The notes beneath the pieces are model-generated. The model was not told the DNA's origin. It did not search any database and was given only the letters and a program-made list of their open reading frames with translations. A DNA stretch of 64,000 nucleotides, from the NCBI GenBank assembly GCA_033239525.1, contig BSYO01000003.1:22275716-22339715 (forward strand). The letters run 5' to 3'. The position numbers and the translations under genes are program-made. Each line of letters opens with the position of its first letter. Position 1 is the stretch's first letter. This DNA is from Nepenthes gracilis (lineage: Eukaryota > Streptophyta > Magnoliopsida > Caryophyllales > Nepenthaceae). Of this stretch, positions 42,837-54,616 are shown one piece after another.

Positions 42837-44532
42837 AATCAGGCCCTCGAGTTTGGAATGTCCTTTCGAACCACCGTCCTTCAAGATGGGTTTTCCGTGA
42901 TTTGTGGTCTGCGTTAGTTCCCGAGGAGTGATGACACTTCTAGATGAGGGCTCGATTTTAAGCTTGGTTCGAGATAATTTTTGCCAATCTTTGTGGTGTT
43001 CGAGAGCTCTTCTTAGTCAAAGAATGGAAACTTTTGGGCCTGCGGAATATTAAATGGAGACCGCGTTGACCAGCCTTGGGAGTTTTCATTTTAATGAGGC
43101 GAATGGTAAAAGTATAATGATGGCGCCTTTTAAATTTTCAAATCTATAAATTAAAAGGTAATTAGGTTTTGTATTTCGTCTTCCTCATTCCTTGAAGTTT
43201 CCTCGCATTTTCCGAGATCTCACTTTCCGCTTTCCATCTCTGAAGTGAACGATATTGCCTCTCACACAAGGATTGGATGAGATCCGGTGCGAAGGTCCAT
43301 CCTTGACTCCATGGCGAAGGTTCAACCATGAGGGCGTGGCACATAGTGGGCTTTATTGAGATAGAGACCACCTAAAGGGTGGGCTTGGTTCCTGCCCGGA
43401 AGAGTTCCACTCGAGATCATGGCGCGCTTGAGTGCCCTGAGGCTCCGGCCCGAACATGATTAGGTATCCGGTCTCTCTGTGTATTTTCCTTCGATGCCAC
43501 AAGCTCTTAAATGCAGGATGGTTCAATTATGTTGGTTTACGCTAATCACGTCATACCGGTCATCGCTTATATGCTGGAGGAATCCCTTCCACTAAAGATG
43601 GAAGGATAAATTTTTCTTTTTGAGTTGAAAAAACATTCCCAAGGATGGGAATGTGGCCAACCATTATTGCTCCGATCCCTCGAGGAAAGAGAGGGAGGCG
43701 AAGGACTTTTGGATCTGACGACCAACGTGGGGGAGCTTTCAGCCAAACAAAACGTTTCACAAAGTTTTGCTAAGGCTAAATGGGTATCTTCTTCTGGCGC
43801 CTCCGTTGCGCCGCCCTTTGATAAGAAAGGAAAGGGTCAAAAAGCCAAGCCTTTGAGGATCAAGGGGCCGTCAGTGTTCGAAGAAAATCGCCGGCGAGAC
43901 TCAAAGCCCCTCCTCTAGATTCTCGGTGACTATTGTCCCCGCCCTCGTCCGATTGATGATGAAGTAATTGCTCCATGTTCAAGAGGTCGAGGACCCGCAA
44001 GACTCCTTCACCCTGTTTTTCTTATTAGAGACATTGTGAGATCCTCATCCGTCTCCCGGTGATGTGCCGATTCCTAACGTTCTGGGCCGAGTTCATTGGT
44101 GAGGTCTCCTGACCTGCTCTAACGATTCTACGGAGACATCAAAGCCGAGAATGCTCGGGAGGAGGGTAATCTCGATCATTTTTTTAGAGGCCGAGGCGGG
44201 CGCAGATTGTTTTTCGGAGGTGCTGCAGAGCTCCCTACGTCGCCTCCAAGTTGATCAGTCGAGGCCCTGAGGAGTCCGTGATGAAGAAATGGGGTGCCTC
44301 AATATCTGATTTCCCGAGGAGGGGAAGGTGGCGCCTTTTATTCAAAATGTTCCGAAGCCGTGTCCTCATGTCCCTTTACGAGGCGGGGTTGAGATTTCGT
44401 GGCGCCTATCTCGCGTGCCCGAGCACCCGAGACCGATATAGGCCTTTTGTAAATACATACATTGTCTTCAGGTACTTTCGTTTTCCTCTAGTGTCCTGGC
44501 CTCCTGCTTTCCTTTTCCTGTCCTAATGGTCT

Positions 44533-45048
44533 TTGCCCTTCGATGCAGCTCGAGATGTGGGAAAGATTAATGCAACAATCGGAGGGTTGCCCAGGCTTCT
44601 CCCCCAAATGGAGGCCTTGAGACACAAGGCGGCCCAGAAAGACGGATTTAAACCGAGGCTAGAGAAAGATAGCCTCCTTGGAGGGCAAAGCTTGGCCAGG
44701 CTCGAAGAGTTGCTCTGGGAAGCCGTCACAGTCGGGGCGAGAGGCCGAGGCGTCTATACGGACCGCGGACCTTGCACCTTTTACTGCAGAGCAAAAATCA
44801 CGGGAGGGCGTCCCATATGTGCCGCCGAGTATTGCGACCGATTCATCCGTGGTTCCCCATTGTTATACTATCCTCGGAATGCCAATGCCTTAACGACGGA
44901 GGATTTATACGGAATTTTGGCAGCCTTTCCCGGCTCCCCTCTCGGCCGGGGCCGCCTCGTGACCCTTTTCACCGGGCTTCCCTCCCGGACCGCGGGGATT
45001 TTAGGGTTTCGGAAGACCAGCCTCGGGAGTCTCTTCACTGTCAATTGA
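44533..45048 (+). CDS. Antisense ORF of element F, unknown function
   Basis: This is the longest open frame in the spacer (171 codons, not beginning with ATG). The first 60 residues are rich in Leu, Glu, Lys and Arg (PRLLPQMEALRHKAAQKDGF, then LARLEELLWEAV) and look helical. The rest is Gly/Arg/Pro-rich without a known motif. It may be the 3' exon or a decayed end of a longer antisense gene. Base composition fits the rest of element F. It may also be chance in a GC-rich region. Confidence 0.3.
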   Translation: MPFDAARDVGKINATIGGLPRLLPQMEALRHKAAQKDGFKPRLEKDSLLGGQSLARLEELLWEAVTVGARGRGVYTDRGPCTFYCRAKITGGRPICAAEYCDRFIRGSPLLYYPRNANALTTEDLYGILAAFPGSPLGRGRLVTLFTGLPSRTAGILGFRKTSLGSLFTVN

Positions 45049-45214
45049 ATTCTTGGAAGCCTACCCCAAGATACTTAGATTTTTCCCTTCTTCTCTTTCT
45101 TTTTTTTTTGTATATGCGTTATTCGATGGAATAAGACTTAAACCTTTGACAACGTTTGGCTGTATGTCCTTCTTCCTTTTTCGTCAAAGCTTTTTGTTAA
45201 GCTTTGACCTCTAG

Positions 45215-45560
45215 GGCGCTCGAGATAGAACAAAATTTTGAATTCGACCTCTTGGGCCGCTTGACGGAACCGGGTTTCTTTGAATTCGACCTCTTTGGCC
45301 GCCTCGGACGGAAAAGTTTCTTAGAATTCGACTTCTTGGGCCGCTCGGACGGAACCGAATTTCTTTGGATTCGACCTCTTGGCCGCTTTGGACAGGCAAG
45401 TTTCTTAGAATTCGACCTCTTGGGCCGCTCGGAGGCGGAACCGAACTTTCTTTTGAATTGACCTCTTGGGCCTTCGGAAACTAAGTTTCTTTTATTCGAC
45501 CTCTTGGGCCGCTCGGACGGAAGTTTCTTTGATTCGACCTCTTGGCCGCTTCGACGGAAC
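45215..45560. repeat. About 42 bp tandem array in element F
   Basis: Eight or so units of TTCGACCTCTTGGGCCGCTC + GGACGGAA + a GTTTCTTTGAA block. Both strands show false repetitive ORFs here (45197-45598 minus, 45204-45461 plus). Confidence 0.85.
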
Positions 45561-45631
45561 CGGTTTCTTCTTTTTTTTTTTTTTTGGTGGGTGCCCATGT
45601 TGCGTCCGGGTGCTTCGGGCTGCTTTGGCTT

Positions 45632-46600
45632 TTACATAATAATATTTCTTGAGGTGCGCGCATTCCATGTTCGGGGATCAGCACCTTCCCCGCCACGTAG
45701 CTTGTACCCTGTTTTGAAGGATCGGCGAGCACCAGAAGGGTCCCTCCCAATTTGGAGAAAGTTTGTTCGACCGACATTTTTCCAGGTTGCCTCGATGCTT
45801 CTTAATACTAAGTCTCCGACCTCAAACTGCCGCGCCATTACCTTCTTGTTGTAGTAGCGGGCCACTCGCTGTTGATACGTTGCTATGTTAAGTTGTGCTC
45901 GGTCGTGAGCTTCCTCAAGCAAGTCAAGGTGTTCACGGAGCCTTTGGCCGGTGAGGTCTGGGTCGAAGTGTTCTACTCGAAGACTTGGGAGGCCCACTTT
46001 TATTGGGTCCTTCTACCCCGTAGCAAAGGCTAAAGGGGGTCTCCTTCGTTAGTTCTCTCGGGTGGTCCCCCCATAAGACCGAGAGGATGGAGGGCAATTC
46101 ATCCACCCAGAGGCCCCACCGTCGCATTGGTCTTGAGCCCGTCGATGGTCCGACCGTGACCTCCACTCGGCCATTGGCCCGAGGGTAGGCGACTGACATG
46201 GACTCAGTTGATTCCCGAGGCGAGTGCGATGACTGACGAAATCGTCTCCGGTGAAGCTGCGGGCCGATTCTGACGCATTTAAGACCCCAAACCCGCAGAC
46301 GATGCACCTGTTTTCGCCTGCATTCCGCTAATTTTGCTCTACCCACTTAGTGAAGTAATCAATCCCGACAATGAGGAACTTCCTTTGCGCGACTGCGACG
46401 GGGAGCGGTTCGAGGATATCAAGCCCCCATTGTGCAAAAGGCCATGGAGACTGCAAAGCCCGAGTTCTATGTGGGGTTGACGCCGATCGGACGCGTCGAT
46501 GCACTTGCATACAAAGTCCATGGCGTCGTACTTCATCGTGGCATCATTATTTTGAATGCCAAATTTTACCTTCAATATGAGACCCGCAGATTCCAAGATG
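45632..46600 (-). pseudogene. Integrase of element F, frameshifted
   Basis: Reading leftward: FAQWGLDILEPLPVAVAQ and FLIVGIDYFTKWVEQN (46328-46510), then a frameshift. AYPRANGRVEVT, LPSILSVLWGDHP and ETPFSLCYGVEG follow (45933-46346), and then the C-terminal segment with RVARYYNKKV and FEVGDLVLRSI (45632-45997). The DYFTKW block carries the first catalytic Asp and the NGRVE block the Glu. At least two frameshifts occur. No chromodomain follows. Confidence 0.8.
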
Positions 46601-48215
46601 CACCTCCCGGCGGCGTTTAAATTTTCAAATAAGGCACTATCAAATAAGGGGCCGAAACCCCAACTTTATAAACGGGCGATCACTATCGTACCACCCGCAG
46701 TCTTCTTTATCCTCTTGGCTTCACCAAGGTCCTTCAAGAGTTCCATCCGTGAGATACCTCGGGTTCGGTCATCTTCGCCGCTCGACACTGCATGACCTTG
46801 GTCTGGCTCCTCGATGGTGGGTCGTTCCCGGTTTCCCATTTCCTCGGGCGTCTTTGCGGGGTCCCTGACACTTGCCTTTGTCAATGCGTCGAGATTCTCG
46901 TTCTTTGTCCTCGGAATGTGTATGAACTCTACCCTAAAACTGAGGCCACGCCTTTACCCTCATGAGGTATTTGGAGAGCCGAATTGTTGACTTCAAAGTT
47001 CAGGGACACGGTTGATGACCCATTTCGGAATCACCTGTAAACCACTGTGTCCTTATGAGGTCCAACCTGAGTCCCGTAAGCAAGGGCTGCATGGGCGACA
47101 TTATTTGTGGCCTGAACCCCAAGGTTAGTTTTATCTCTCGATCCTCCGTGACGTCAAAAGACAACACCAGCTCCACAACATCCTTCATGGAGGAGCCACC
47201 CACATGTAGTGTCCAACGCGCGATCTCGCTTTGGTATCCTCCGGGCGTCGTCGCTGTTTTCAAGCGCGATGCCACGACAAAATCCATAAATGGCCCTTCA
47301 TGGCCTACACAGGCCACCGATGTCGACCCGCCCAACCTCGATAGCCCACTTTATCGCCCGAGACCTCAAGCTCGAGGACGCAGGTCTTAGTGGTTGGTCG
47401 ATTAGGACCACTATCTTATGCACTGAAGTTGGGTCTTAGCTTTACCGGGGAGTATACCATTTTGGATCCGATCTTTTCCGTGATGGGATATCGGGTCTAA
47501 ATTTTTCCCGAATTTTCTTACGTAGTCTGAGGATTCCCTTGGCGCTCTCTTACCAAGACCGGCTCGGGGCTCGCTTGGTCCAACCATTATTGCTCCTCTC
47601 ACCGTTGAGAGAAGCCGGAGAGGGAGGGCTAGCAAAGATATGCCTTGAGGCCTCAGATCCTCATCGACATCATCGCTCCAGTGGGAGGTTTTAGGTCCCC
47701 AGGTGCCCTAAGAAAAGCAAACGCCTCTCAGTTGGTTTGGCCGAGGGAGAGAGCGGCCATCCGCCTGTGAGCCTGGACCTCTTTTTATAGTCCGGGACAT
47801 TGCATGTTTAGAATAGCTTGGATTTTCTAGGGGTTCGCCTCGATCCCACGCCTGCGATACTATGTAGGCCGAGGAACTTCCTGACGTCACCCCAAATGTG
47901 CAAGAAAGGTTGGCTTCATTCCGTGGGCCCCGAGTACAAAGGTTTTCGCAAATCCTCAATGTGGTTCCTGAACGAGCAAGTCGCCGACGTAGACTTCCCG
48001 CCTCCGCCATTTTGTTGACCGGTTGGTACATGGGTTCTTTCGAGACCGAAGGGCATCACTTTGTAACATCCCCCGATCGACCATGAAAGATGTGTGCTCT
48101 TCGTCCTCATCCAGAGCTTCTTCACCTCCTCCCGTATGGCCACCTGCCTTTTGAAAGTAATTCCCCGCGCTCGCCTAATAGGCTTGTGGTGTGGATCCAC
48201 GCTGAGCCTATGCAC
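46601..48215 (-). pseudogene. RT and RNase H of element F, deleted and mutated
   Basis: RT is recognisable in 47708-48215: HRLSVDPHHKPI, then a jump to YKVMPFGL, then TYQPVNKM in another frame, and the active-site box reading YVGD (complement of 47980-47991) in place of YVDD. The PLPRID block that should lie between HRLSVD and YKVMPFG is deleted. RNase H text can be traced near 47390-47430 (it aligns with 2385-2430 of element A) and in pieces down to about 46900. The frames change repeatedly. Confidence 0.7.
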
Positions 48216-48384
48216 TATGGTCTCGGAGAGATGCCCGGCATGTCACTGGGATCAAGCAAACACGTCCGAGTTCTCTTTTAAAAACTTCGTGAGATGGTCT
48301 TGGACGGACTCTTCGAGAGAGCTCCCTATCTGGACGCATCTCTCAGGGTCCTTGGGGTCCAAAGGGATTCGCAGGGTAGGTTCA

Positions 48385-49509
48385 CTAGGTTGCGCCTGTT
48401 GCAGAGTTGCCTCGTCCCTGAGGTCGAGGTCTTCCATTGGCCGGGAAGGGAGTTTGCGTGACTGCGCGACAGTAGCACTTTCTCCCGGTGGCCTGTTCGC
48501 CGAGGACTTCCCCGATACCAAACGGAGTTGGAAATTTCATTTTTAGATGCGGGATGGAAGTCACCGCTCCAAAGGTAGCCAGGCAAGGGCGTCTGAGAAT
48601 TATATTGTACACGGACGGGAGGTCCACCACCAGAAAGGTGAGGATCCTTGACGCCGTCCTCGGGTACATCCTCAGCGTGACTTCCAGCTGTACGATGCCT
48701 TGGATTGGGACTGGCTCGTTGTCGAGTCCATACAGCGGCCTCTCTGGGGCTTTCATTTGATTTTTTTTCAATCCTAACTTTAGGTACGCGTCGAGGTAAA
48801 GCAAATTTCTAGAACTTCCATTATCAACAAAGACTCGTTTCATGCGGTAGTCATTTGCTTCGTCTGAAACGAGTGCCGTTACAACTAAAGGATCAGAATA
48901 AGGGAAAGTTACATGGGTCATATCTTCCTTGCTAAAGCATATAACATCATCCCTAGCGCTGGTCCTCGGCCTTTTTGAGGCAGTGGGCTCTAGGCCGCCT
49001 TCCCCTGCCGGCCGGGTTGATACCATGTTCATGACCCCTGCTGCCGCTCGGTTCCTTGGGGGGTCGACCTCAGGCTCGACTGCTGTTCCGGAGGATTGTC
49101 CGGGTCTCTGCAGGAAACGGTTGAGGTGCCCCCTCTTGATCAGCTCTTCAATCTCCCTCTGCAATGACTTGTAGTCTTCAGTAGCATGACCTCCGCAACG
49201 GTGGAAGTCGTAATATTTCGTCTGGTCACCTCCACCCGGATTCTTTAGTGGCCTGGGCCACTTCACGAACTTCTCCCATTGGATCTGCATCAGTACGTTC
49301 ATGCGAGTGTCGTTTAGCGGGGTGAGGTGCACCGGCGGGGTGTCTCTCTGGACGGCCGGCTCGAACTTATGGTGCTTTGTCACGAATGGGGGACTACGAT
49401 AGTCCCCGGCTTTCATCTTTATTTCTGACGTCCTCGAACGGTAATTTTCATCTTTCTCCGGACGCTTCGCTTCGTTTGCCTCTTCGGCTGCAATGTAGGC
49501 CCTCATCAC
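48385..49509 (-). pseudogene. Gag C-terminus and protease of element F (374-codon open frame)
   Basis: The longest ORF in the window. Residues about 95-140 resemble the CDFHRxxGHxTEDC knuckle of Tat-like gag (YYDFHRCGGHATEDY; two Cys are changed), followed by LIKRGHLNRFL. The protease begins near residue 225 with VFVDNGSSRNLLY (DNGSS at the catalytic place), then LKLGLKKNQMK, VPIQGIVQL, YPRTASRILTFLVVD and the IILRRP block. The frame is open from 49509 to 48385 but is cut off from upstream gag and downstream RT by frameshifts. Confidence 0.75.
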
Positions 49510-50557
49510 GGCCTCGGCTTCTTCGAAAATATGAGGGCCCTTGTGGATGAGGTGTTTAAAGAAAGCACCCCCCTCTAGGCCAAACAGGAAAGCATTCGCC
49601 TTTTACGTCCAGGACAGCTTTATTTTGCACGGCCTCGCCTACGAACCTCGGCCAGAATCCCTCGTGCTCTCCCCGGCACCTGCTTCACGCGAGTGAGGTG
49701 CTGTGGCAACCCCGCCTTCGCTGGGAGGTGAATCATGTGACAAGAACGCTTCTTTGTTGCAGAAGGTCTTTGATGGAGCCCGCAGGCATCCCATAGAACC
49801 ACACTCTTGCGTTCCCCTTTAGCGTCAAAGGGAAACACTGTCACATGGTAGTTTCATCTAGACCCTAGAGACTCAGATGCTCTCGGAATAGGTTAAGGTG
49901 ATCCATTGGATCAGCGCTTCCATTGTAAGCCTCCAGGTTTGGCATCTTGAATTTCAGGGGCAGTGCCCTCGTCCTGACGTCTGTTGTGAATGGAGATTGT
50001 GGAACACTTGCCCCGCTACTCTCCCCAAAAACGCGATTCCAAACTTTCGCTAATTTCTCCTCTACATGGGGCGGAGCAGTCATTCTCCTCGCGTTGAGGA
50101 GGTGCCTTAACTTGTTGGGCTGGTGGCTTGCTGGCCTTTCCGGGGTCCTTCTGGACCCACGCATATGTGTTGCCTCTCGGGCGTGGTGCTCCTGGTTACC
50201 CAGAGATCGAGGACCCAGGCGATCCTCTAGTTCGCGAGGGGCCCTGCCGCTCGAGGCAACCTGGGTCCTTGGTAACTCCTTCCGGGCGGGCGCCCTACAT
50301 GGGCGCTCGCGCCTCCTTCCTCCACTTCGGGATGTTTCCGCCTGGGAGCCCTTGGAAGGCGCTTCCTTCGCCTTCTCGTCCACTTTGGCGTAGAGGGCGA
50401 GGAAGGCCTTGGACATGTCTTCCATTTTTGTCGCTAAGCCCCTTACGGCCGGATCGGGATGGTTTTCAATGCCGACACAGGGGTTGAGGACCCCTTCCTG
50501 CTAGTGTTGAGTCGCGGCTGCAGCCGGCGCGCTCGCCTGCGCTCTGGTACTCACCAT
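49510..50557 (-). pseudogene. Gag N-terminal region of element F
   Basis: A start codon at 50557 (minus) opens MVSTRAQASAPAAA and meets a stop after 18 codons. The 186-codon frame 49865-50425 continues gag with MEDMSKAFLAL, RRMTAPPHVEEKLAKVWN and SADPMDHLNLFREH. 49620-49844 holds the next block, where VVLWDACGLHQRPS corresponds to the FYGMPAGSIKDL region in a shifted frame. Gag would form the particle shell; this copy is broken by the early stop and shifts. Confidence 0.75.
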
Positions 50558-50645
50558 ATTAGGGTCCTTAAGTGCAAAGGTTGTAATGCGTAGTCAAATG
50601 TTGTCTGGGAGAGTGAGAAGTTGACTTTTAGTCCTCTTCTTACAG

Positions 50646-50654
50646 ACGGCGCCA
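50646..50654 (-). other. Primer binding site of element F
   Basis: The minus strand reads TGGCGCCGT one base after the 5' LTR. It is identical to the nine bases of element D's site and fits the 3' end of tRNA-Asp. Confidence 0.7.
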
Positions 50655-50655
50655 A

Positions 50656-51564
50656 TGTTGCGTCTGAGTTCGATCGCCGTACGATGTTGACGGATGATGA
50701 CGTCAAGTGGACGGAATCAGGCACAACACAAGAGAAAGTAGATTTCGGACGAGTGAGAGTCGAGAGGGAAAGAGAGGAAGAGATGAAACACAGAGGTTTT
50801 TACGTGGAAAATCCTCCTTTGAAATGAGGGAAAAACTACGAGGCTCGAGGCCTAAAAAGGACCTTCAGTATCGATTGCTGTTGTGTACAAAATACAGAGA
50901 GAATGCTTTCTTTTCTTCCCTTTAAGCTTTTTAATTTGCCGGAGTGGCCAGAGTCTAAAAGGAGAAGAAGTCCCTTTTCTTGTGCGTTTAAGCGGGTATT
51001 TATAAGGGAGAATCTAGCCGTTGAAAATGTCCACACGGCTATCGCTGCCTATTGGGAGGTCACACCGCTTTCCGCCGACATGGCCATGCCATGTCGTGAC
51101 GCCATGCGCGTGTCAGATAAGCTAGCCGCTAAGGCCGCCATTAGCCATGTCGTGTCGTCGAATGCCAGTCCGATGACGTCAGTCTTGAAGTGACAAGGTG
51201 TGCTCTGAGGATTGTCACTGACAGCGGCGGCGTGTAGCGGGATTTACGCGCTCCTTGGTAGTTGTGAAGTGGCTGAGTTGGCATTCTCTGGCGCCAGAGA
51301 AAGTCCTCATCCTTTGCTGACTTATTTTTGCGTTGGCTGAGTCCGCGGCCTATCAACTTCACGTTTGTTCTCGGACGGCATAAGAAAGTTCTCTGTCGTC
51401 AATCGCAACGTTGCCTCGCTGGGAGGTCTCTTGGGCTCCTTGTGAAATGTACTCGGGCATTTAGCGTCGTATGAGGTCTCGAACAACTAATAGCTTGGGC
51501 TTATCTGGTCAAGCACTCATCCATTTCCCCCATTTTTAGAGTCCCCGGGTATTGGAACCCAACA
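50656..51564 (-). repeat. 5' LTR of element F
   Basis: It runs TGTTGCGTCTGAG to GGAACCCAACA, 909 bp. The minus-strand TATA box (complement at 50997-51004) sets leftward transcription. TATAT follows at 51565-51569. Confidence 0.9.
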
Positions 51565-51569
51565 TATAT

Positions 51570-53063
51570 AAAAGTACAGATTATAATATTTTGGATACAT
51601 ACAAAAAAAAACCTCAAATTTCACCTTTTTTTTTTTGTGTAAATAATGATATTTTTATAAATTTTAATTTTTAAAATATTTTTGGGTAATATTTGTGAAC
51701 TAACAATCATGTTGAAATGGTTTTAAATTTTAAATATTTTTGAAAATTTGGATTTTTAACCAAAAAACTCAGAACATTATAATGCCTATGAATTCATCTG
51801 CCGACTCGATTTTAATTATAGGCAGAAATATTTATATTTTTATTCTTAAATGGCTCACTCAACTCAACCTAATTTGATAGGTGTAATCTTTTTCTTTATT
51901 ATCAGACTAAATCTAGTCCTAATTAGAACTAATTAAAATCAGATCGTACAAAATTAACCCTGCATAGTTTAGCACTTCTCAAAATCCGTGCTCGATGAAA
52001 AATGTATGCGGCTAAGCTTGAAGTGAAATTAAATTTGAGTATAGTTGTAATCACACATTAGGAACTCTATACTCCATTTGGATAACTCAAATAAATGTAC
52101 AAAAATATAATATTGGCACACTGCATGCAGTCAATGTGCTTGCCAATTTTAAATAGATGTTGTTTTTATACAATTTTTTAAAGTCCAACCCAATGATCGG
52201 ATAAAATAGGTTAACAAAATTATCCCAAAAAATATATCTAAGTTTATATATTTGCCATAAGATAGATTGTCACGTATTAATTGAGTAAATATGCAATCTC
52301 ATATTTATAAGTAAAAATTCTTCTCCCTGTCTTTGATTTGTTCTTTTAGGAAAAAAATTATAATTTAAAATTAATGATCGAACACATTTACTATCTTCTT
52401 ATAAATAAATAATAATTTAAATGAGATTAATAAATTATTATTGAAACTCAATAATGGTGTATTTTTTTTTTATAATAATTTATTCACTATAAGCTGTATC
52501 GTGGAATGAATTAATTTACATTAATTAAGTAAAGAGGTAATTTTTTAATTATAAATTAATTTTTTTCTTTTATTTAAGGTATTAGATTGCATGAGATGAG
52601 ATGAATAATAAGATATATTCACATATTTTATAAAAATAGATAGTATTTTAAATAAAAAAATTCTATTTGAAAACTCAATATATATTATGAATGATAACTC
52701 AATCCATTTTGAAGTTGAGCGCAGGTGTGAAAATACAATTTATTGAGCGATACTTTTAATAAAAAAACTGCAAAACAGAATGTTTAAGAAAATATAAAAA
52801 ATTGATTGAGATTTTTGTGAAGGTATTAATTAATTTTCAATAAATTTAAATTATTTATCAAATTATTTAAAAAAAATTTCGAGGAAAACCGGTTCGCTGC
52901 TGAAATTTGAAATGTTAGATTAGAAACCCCGGTTCACGGGGTGCTGAGTCCAATTTACGATTCTGAAAAGAATTTTTTTTTTTTTTTTTTATCCGATGGC
53001 CGCCCTTTTCCCAAAAGCATCTCCACTGTCTCACTGTTGCTAGCGCTAGAACCCTAAGCAAAC
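51570..53063 (+). promoter_or_regulatory. Intergenic sequence, promoter and 5' UTR of SMC1
   Basis: AT-rich sequence without ORFs. The last 100 bp before the start codon include a T run (52974-52990) and a C/T-rich leader ending CCCTAAGCAAAC before ATG. I cannot pick a TATA box with confidence. Confidence 0.45.
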
Positions 53064-53501
53064 ATGCCGTCCCTGATTTCGCCGGGAAAAATCCATCGTC
53101 TCGAGCTTGAGAACTTCAAATCCTACAAAGGGCACCAAATAATTGGCCCCTTCTACGACTTCACAGCCATAATCGGTCCCAATGGAGCCGGAAAATCCAA
53201 CCTCATGGACGCAATCAGCTTCGTCCTCGGTGTCCGCACTGGCCATCTCCGCGGAGCTCAGTTGAAGGACTTGATATACGCATATGACGACAGGGAGAAA
53301 GAGCAGAAAGGGCGCAGAGCGTCTGTGAAGCTCGTGTACTTGCTGGCCAGTGGGACGGAGATTCAGTTTATGAGGGCAATTACGAGTAACGGCGGAAGCG
53401 AGTATAGGATTGACGGGAGGGTTGTGACTTGGGATCAGTACAATGAGAGGCTCAGGGATCTTGGTATTCTTGTTAAGGCGCGGAATTTTCTTGTTTTCCA
53501 G
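53064..53501 (+). CDS. SMC1: Cohesin subunit SMC1, exon 1: N-terminal ATPase head
   Basis: SMC1 pairs with SMC3 through its hinge and, with kleisin, forms the cohesin ring that holds sister chromatids together in mitosis and meiosis. Exon 1 encodes residues 1-146: IHRLELENFKSYKGHQ, the Walker A loop GPNGAGKSN at residues 38-46, LMDAISFVLGV, GAQLKDLIY and ARNFLVFQ. The ATG at 53064 gives MPSLISPGKIHRLE, as in plant SMC1. The donor TTCCAG|GTAATT is phase 0. The seven visible exons have no stops or frameshifts and give 603 residues, about half of the usual 1,200 or more. The Walker B and C-terminal head lie beyond the window. Confidence 0.93.
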
Positions 53502-54555
53502 GTAATTGTGTGGAGAATTTTTTTTTTTTTTTAAATTTACACTCCGCCCTTATTTGGTGTAAAGTTAGAGGAGCTTAGCCGTGATAATTAATTCTCAGGA
53601 AGCTTATTTACGTGTGCTTGGTTCATACTTCTTTCTTTGTTGGCAAGTGGTGGCCAATCTTAGCAGGTTGGTTGCTACGCATAATTTCCTCCTGGGAAGA
53701 ACTATAATGCCTTAAATATGTCGCTGAAGAAAAAAAGAGTACTGATTCATCCAGTATACACAACACTGTAGTTCAGTAATTTATCTGGAAAAACTTGTGT
53801 TTTTAACACCATATACACATTGTGTCTTAATAAACAGGACAGATTACTATTGCAAAAACCCTAAACATGTTTAGAAAAGCCATAACCACATGTTTGCTGA
53901 CAGCATTGCAGTGAATTCCAAATATTTTATCTAAGGAAGCTTACTAATGAGGGGGATAGTACATTATCTTTTTTCGTTTGCAAGACTTGGACAGCCAAAT
54001 GGAGGTAGGACTGTCTGCTCCATGTTACCCAAATGTAAGATAAAAATTACAACTACCTTGGAATTACAATTTAGTCAAGTTAGCGGACAATAAATGCACT
54101 ACAGATGTATTTAGTATGTTTCGCTATCAGACAAGCTATGTCATCATCTCCATTTAGTGTGTTTGGTAGGACTTACCACGTGATTAGTTGTAGATGTACT
54201 TACAATGGATTTACGTGGGAGAAACAAACGAGTGCAAAATGTTAATCAATCCCAGAGTGTCAGTGGCACTCTTATTAGCTTTTCCAATTCATACTGTACC
54301 AGGTTGTGATTGCATTTAATGCAAAATTGCCTCAGAATAGCATCTTAACAATATTCTATTTATTATTTAGTTTGATTATTGTCCACTCAGCATTGTTCTG
54401 TTAGTTTATTCTGCTTATGCACTTATATCTTGTAAAGTACTTCCTGGAAGTCTTGATGGTGACTCTGGTGATGCAATTTGATAGAATTTAGGTTATTTGC
54501 TGCATGTGATGGCCTTTTATGTTCACATAATATAATGTTGAAAAAACAAATGGAA

Positions 54556-54616
<61 letters not shown>

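Larger units (their letters stand above)
42837..45600 (+). other. Spacer between pol and 3' LTR of element F, with antisense ORFs
   Basis: About 2.8 kb separates the end of integrase from the polypurine tract. Its longest ORFs are on the plus strand, antisense to gag-pol: 43625-43918, 44251-44526 and 44533-45048 (171 codons). I recognise no domain; 44533-45048 begins with a charged Leu/Glu/Arg-rich stretch that could form a coiled coil. Extra ORFs in this place, in either sense, are known in Tat-group plant elements. 43250-43620 resembles 41310-41530, so older LTR debris may also be included. Confidence 0.5.
42035..51564 (-). mobile_element. Element F: Ty3/gypsy retrotransposon with both LTRs, broken gag-pol
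   Basis: The LTRs are 42035-42821 and 50656-51564, with TATAT on both sides. Primer site (50646-50654), gag, protease, RT, RNase H and integrase follow leftward, then 2.8 kb of non-pol sequence, then a polypurine tract and the 3' LTR. The order RT-RH-IN, lack of a chromodomain and the long spacer between pol and 3' LTR suggest the Tat group. Gag has an early stop, RT has lost a catalytic Asp and carries deletions, and integrase is frameshifted, so it cannot move by itself. It is younger than A and B, since all parts remain. Confidence 0.88.

Noticed and set aside
44472..44548. Canonical-looking GT-AG intron in the antisense region of element F
   Set aside because: The pyrimidine tract and GATGCAG acceptor look good, but removing it does not join the 44251-44526 and 44533-45048 frames in phase.
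45197..45598. 133-codon basic minus-strand ORF rich in RPKRSNSKK
   Set aside because: Product of the 42 bp array in element F; the frame changes where the array slips.
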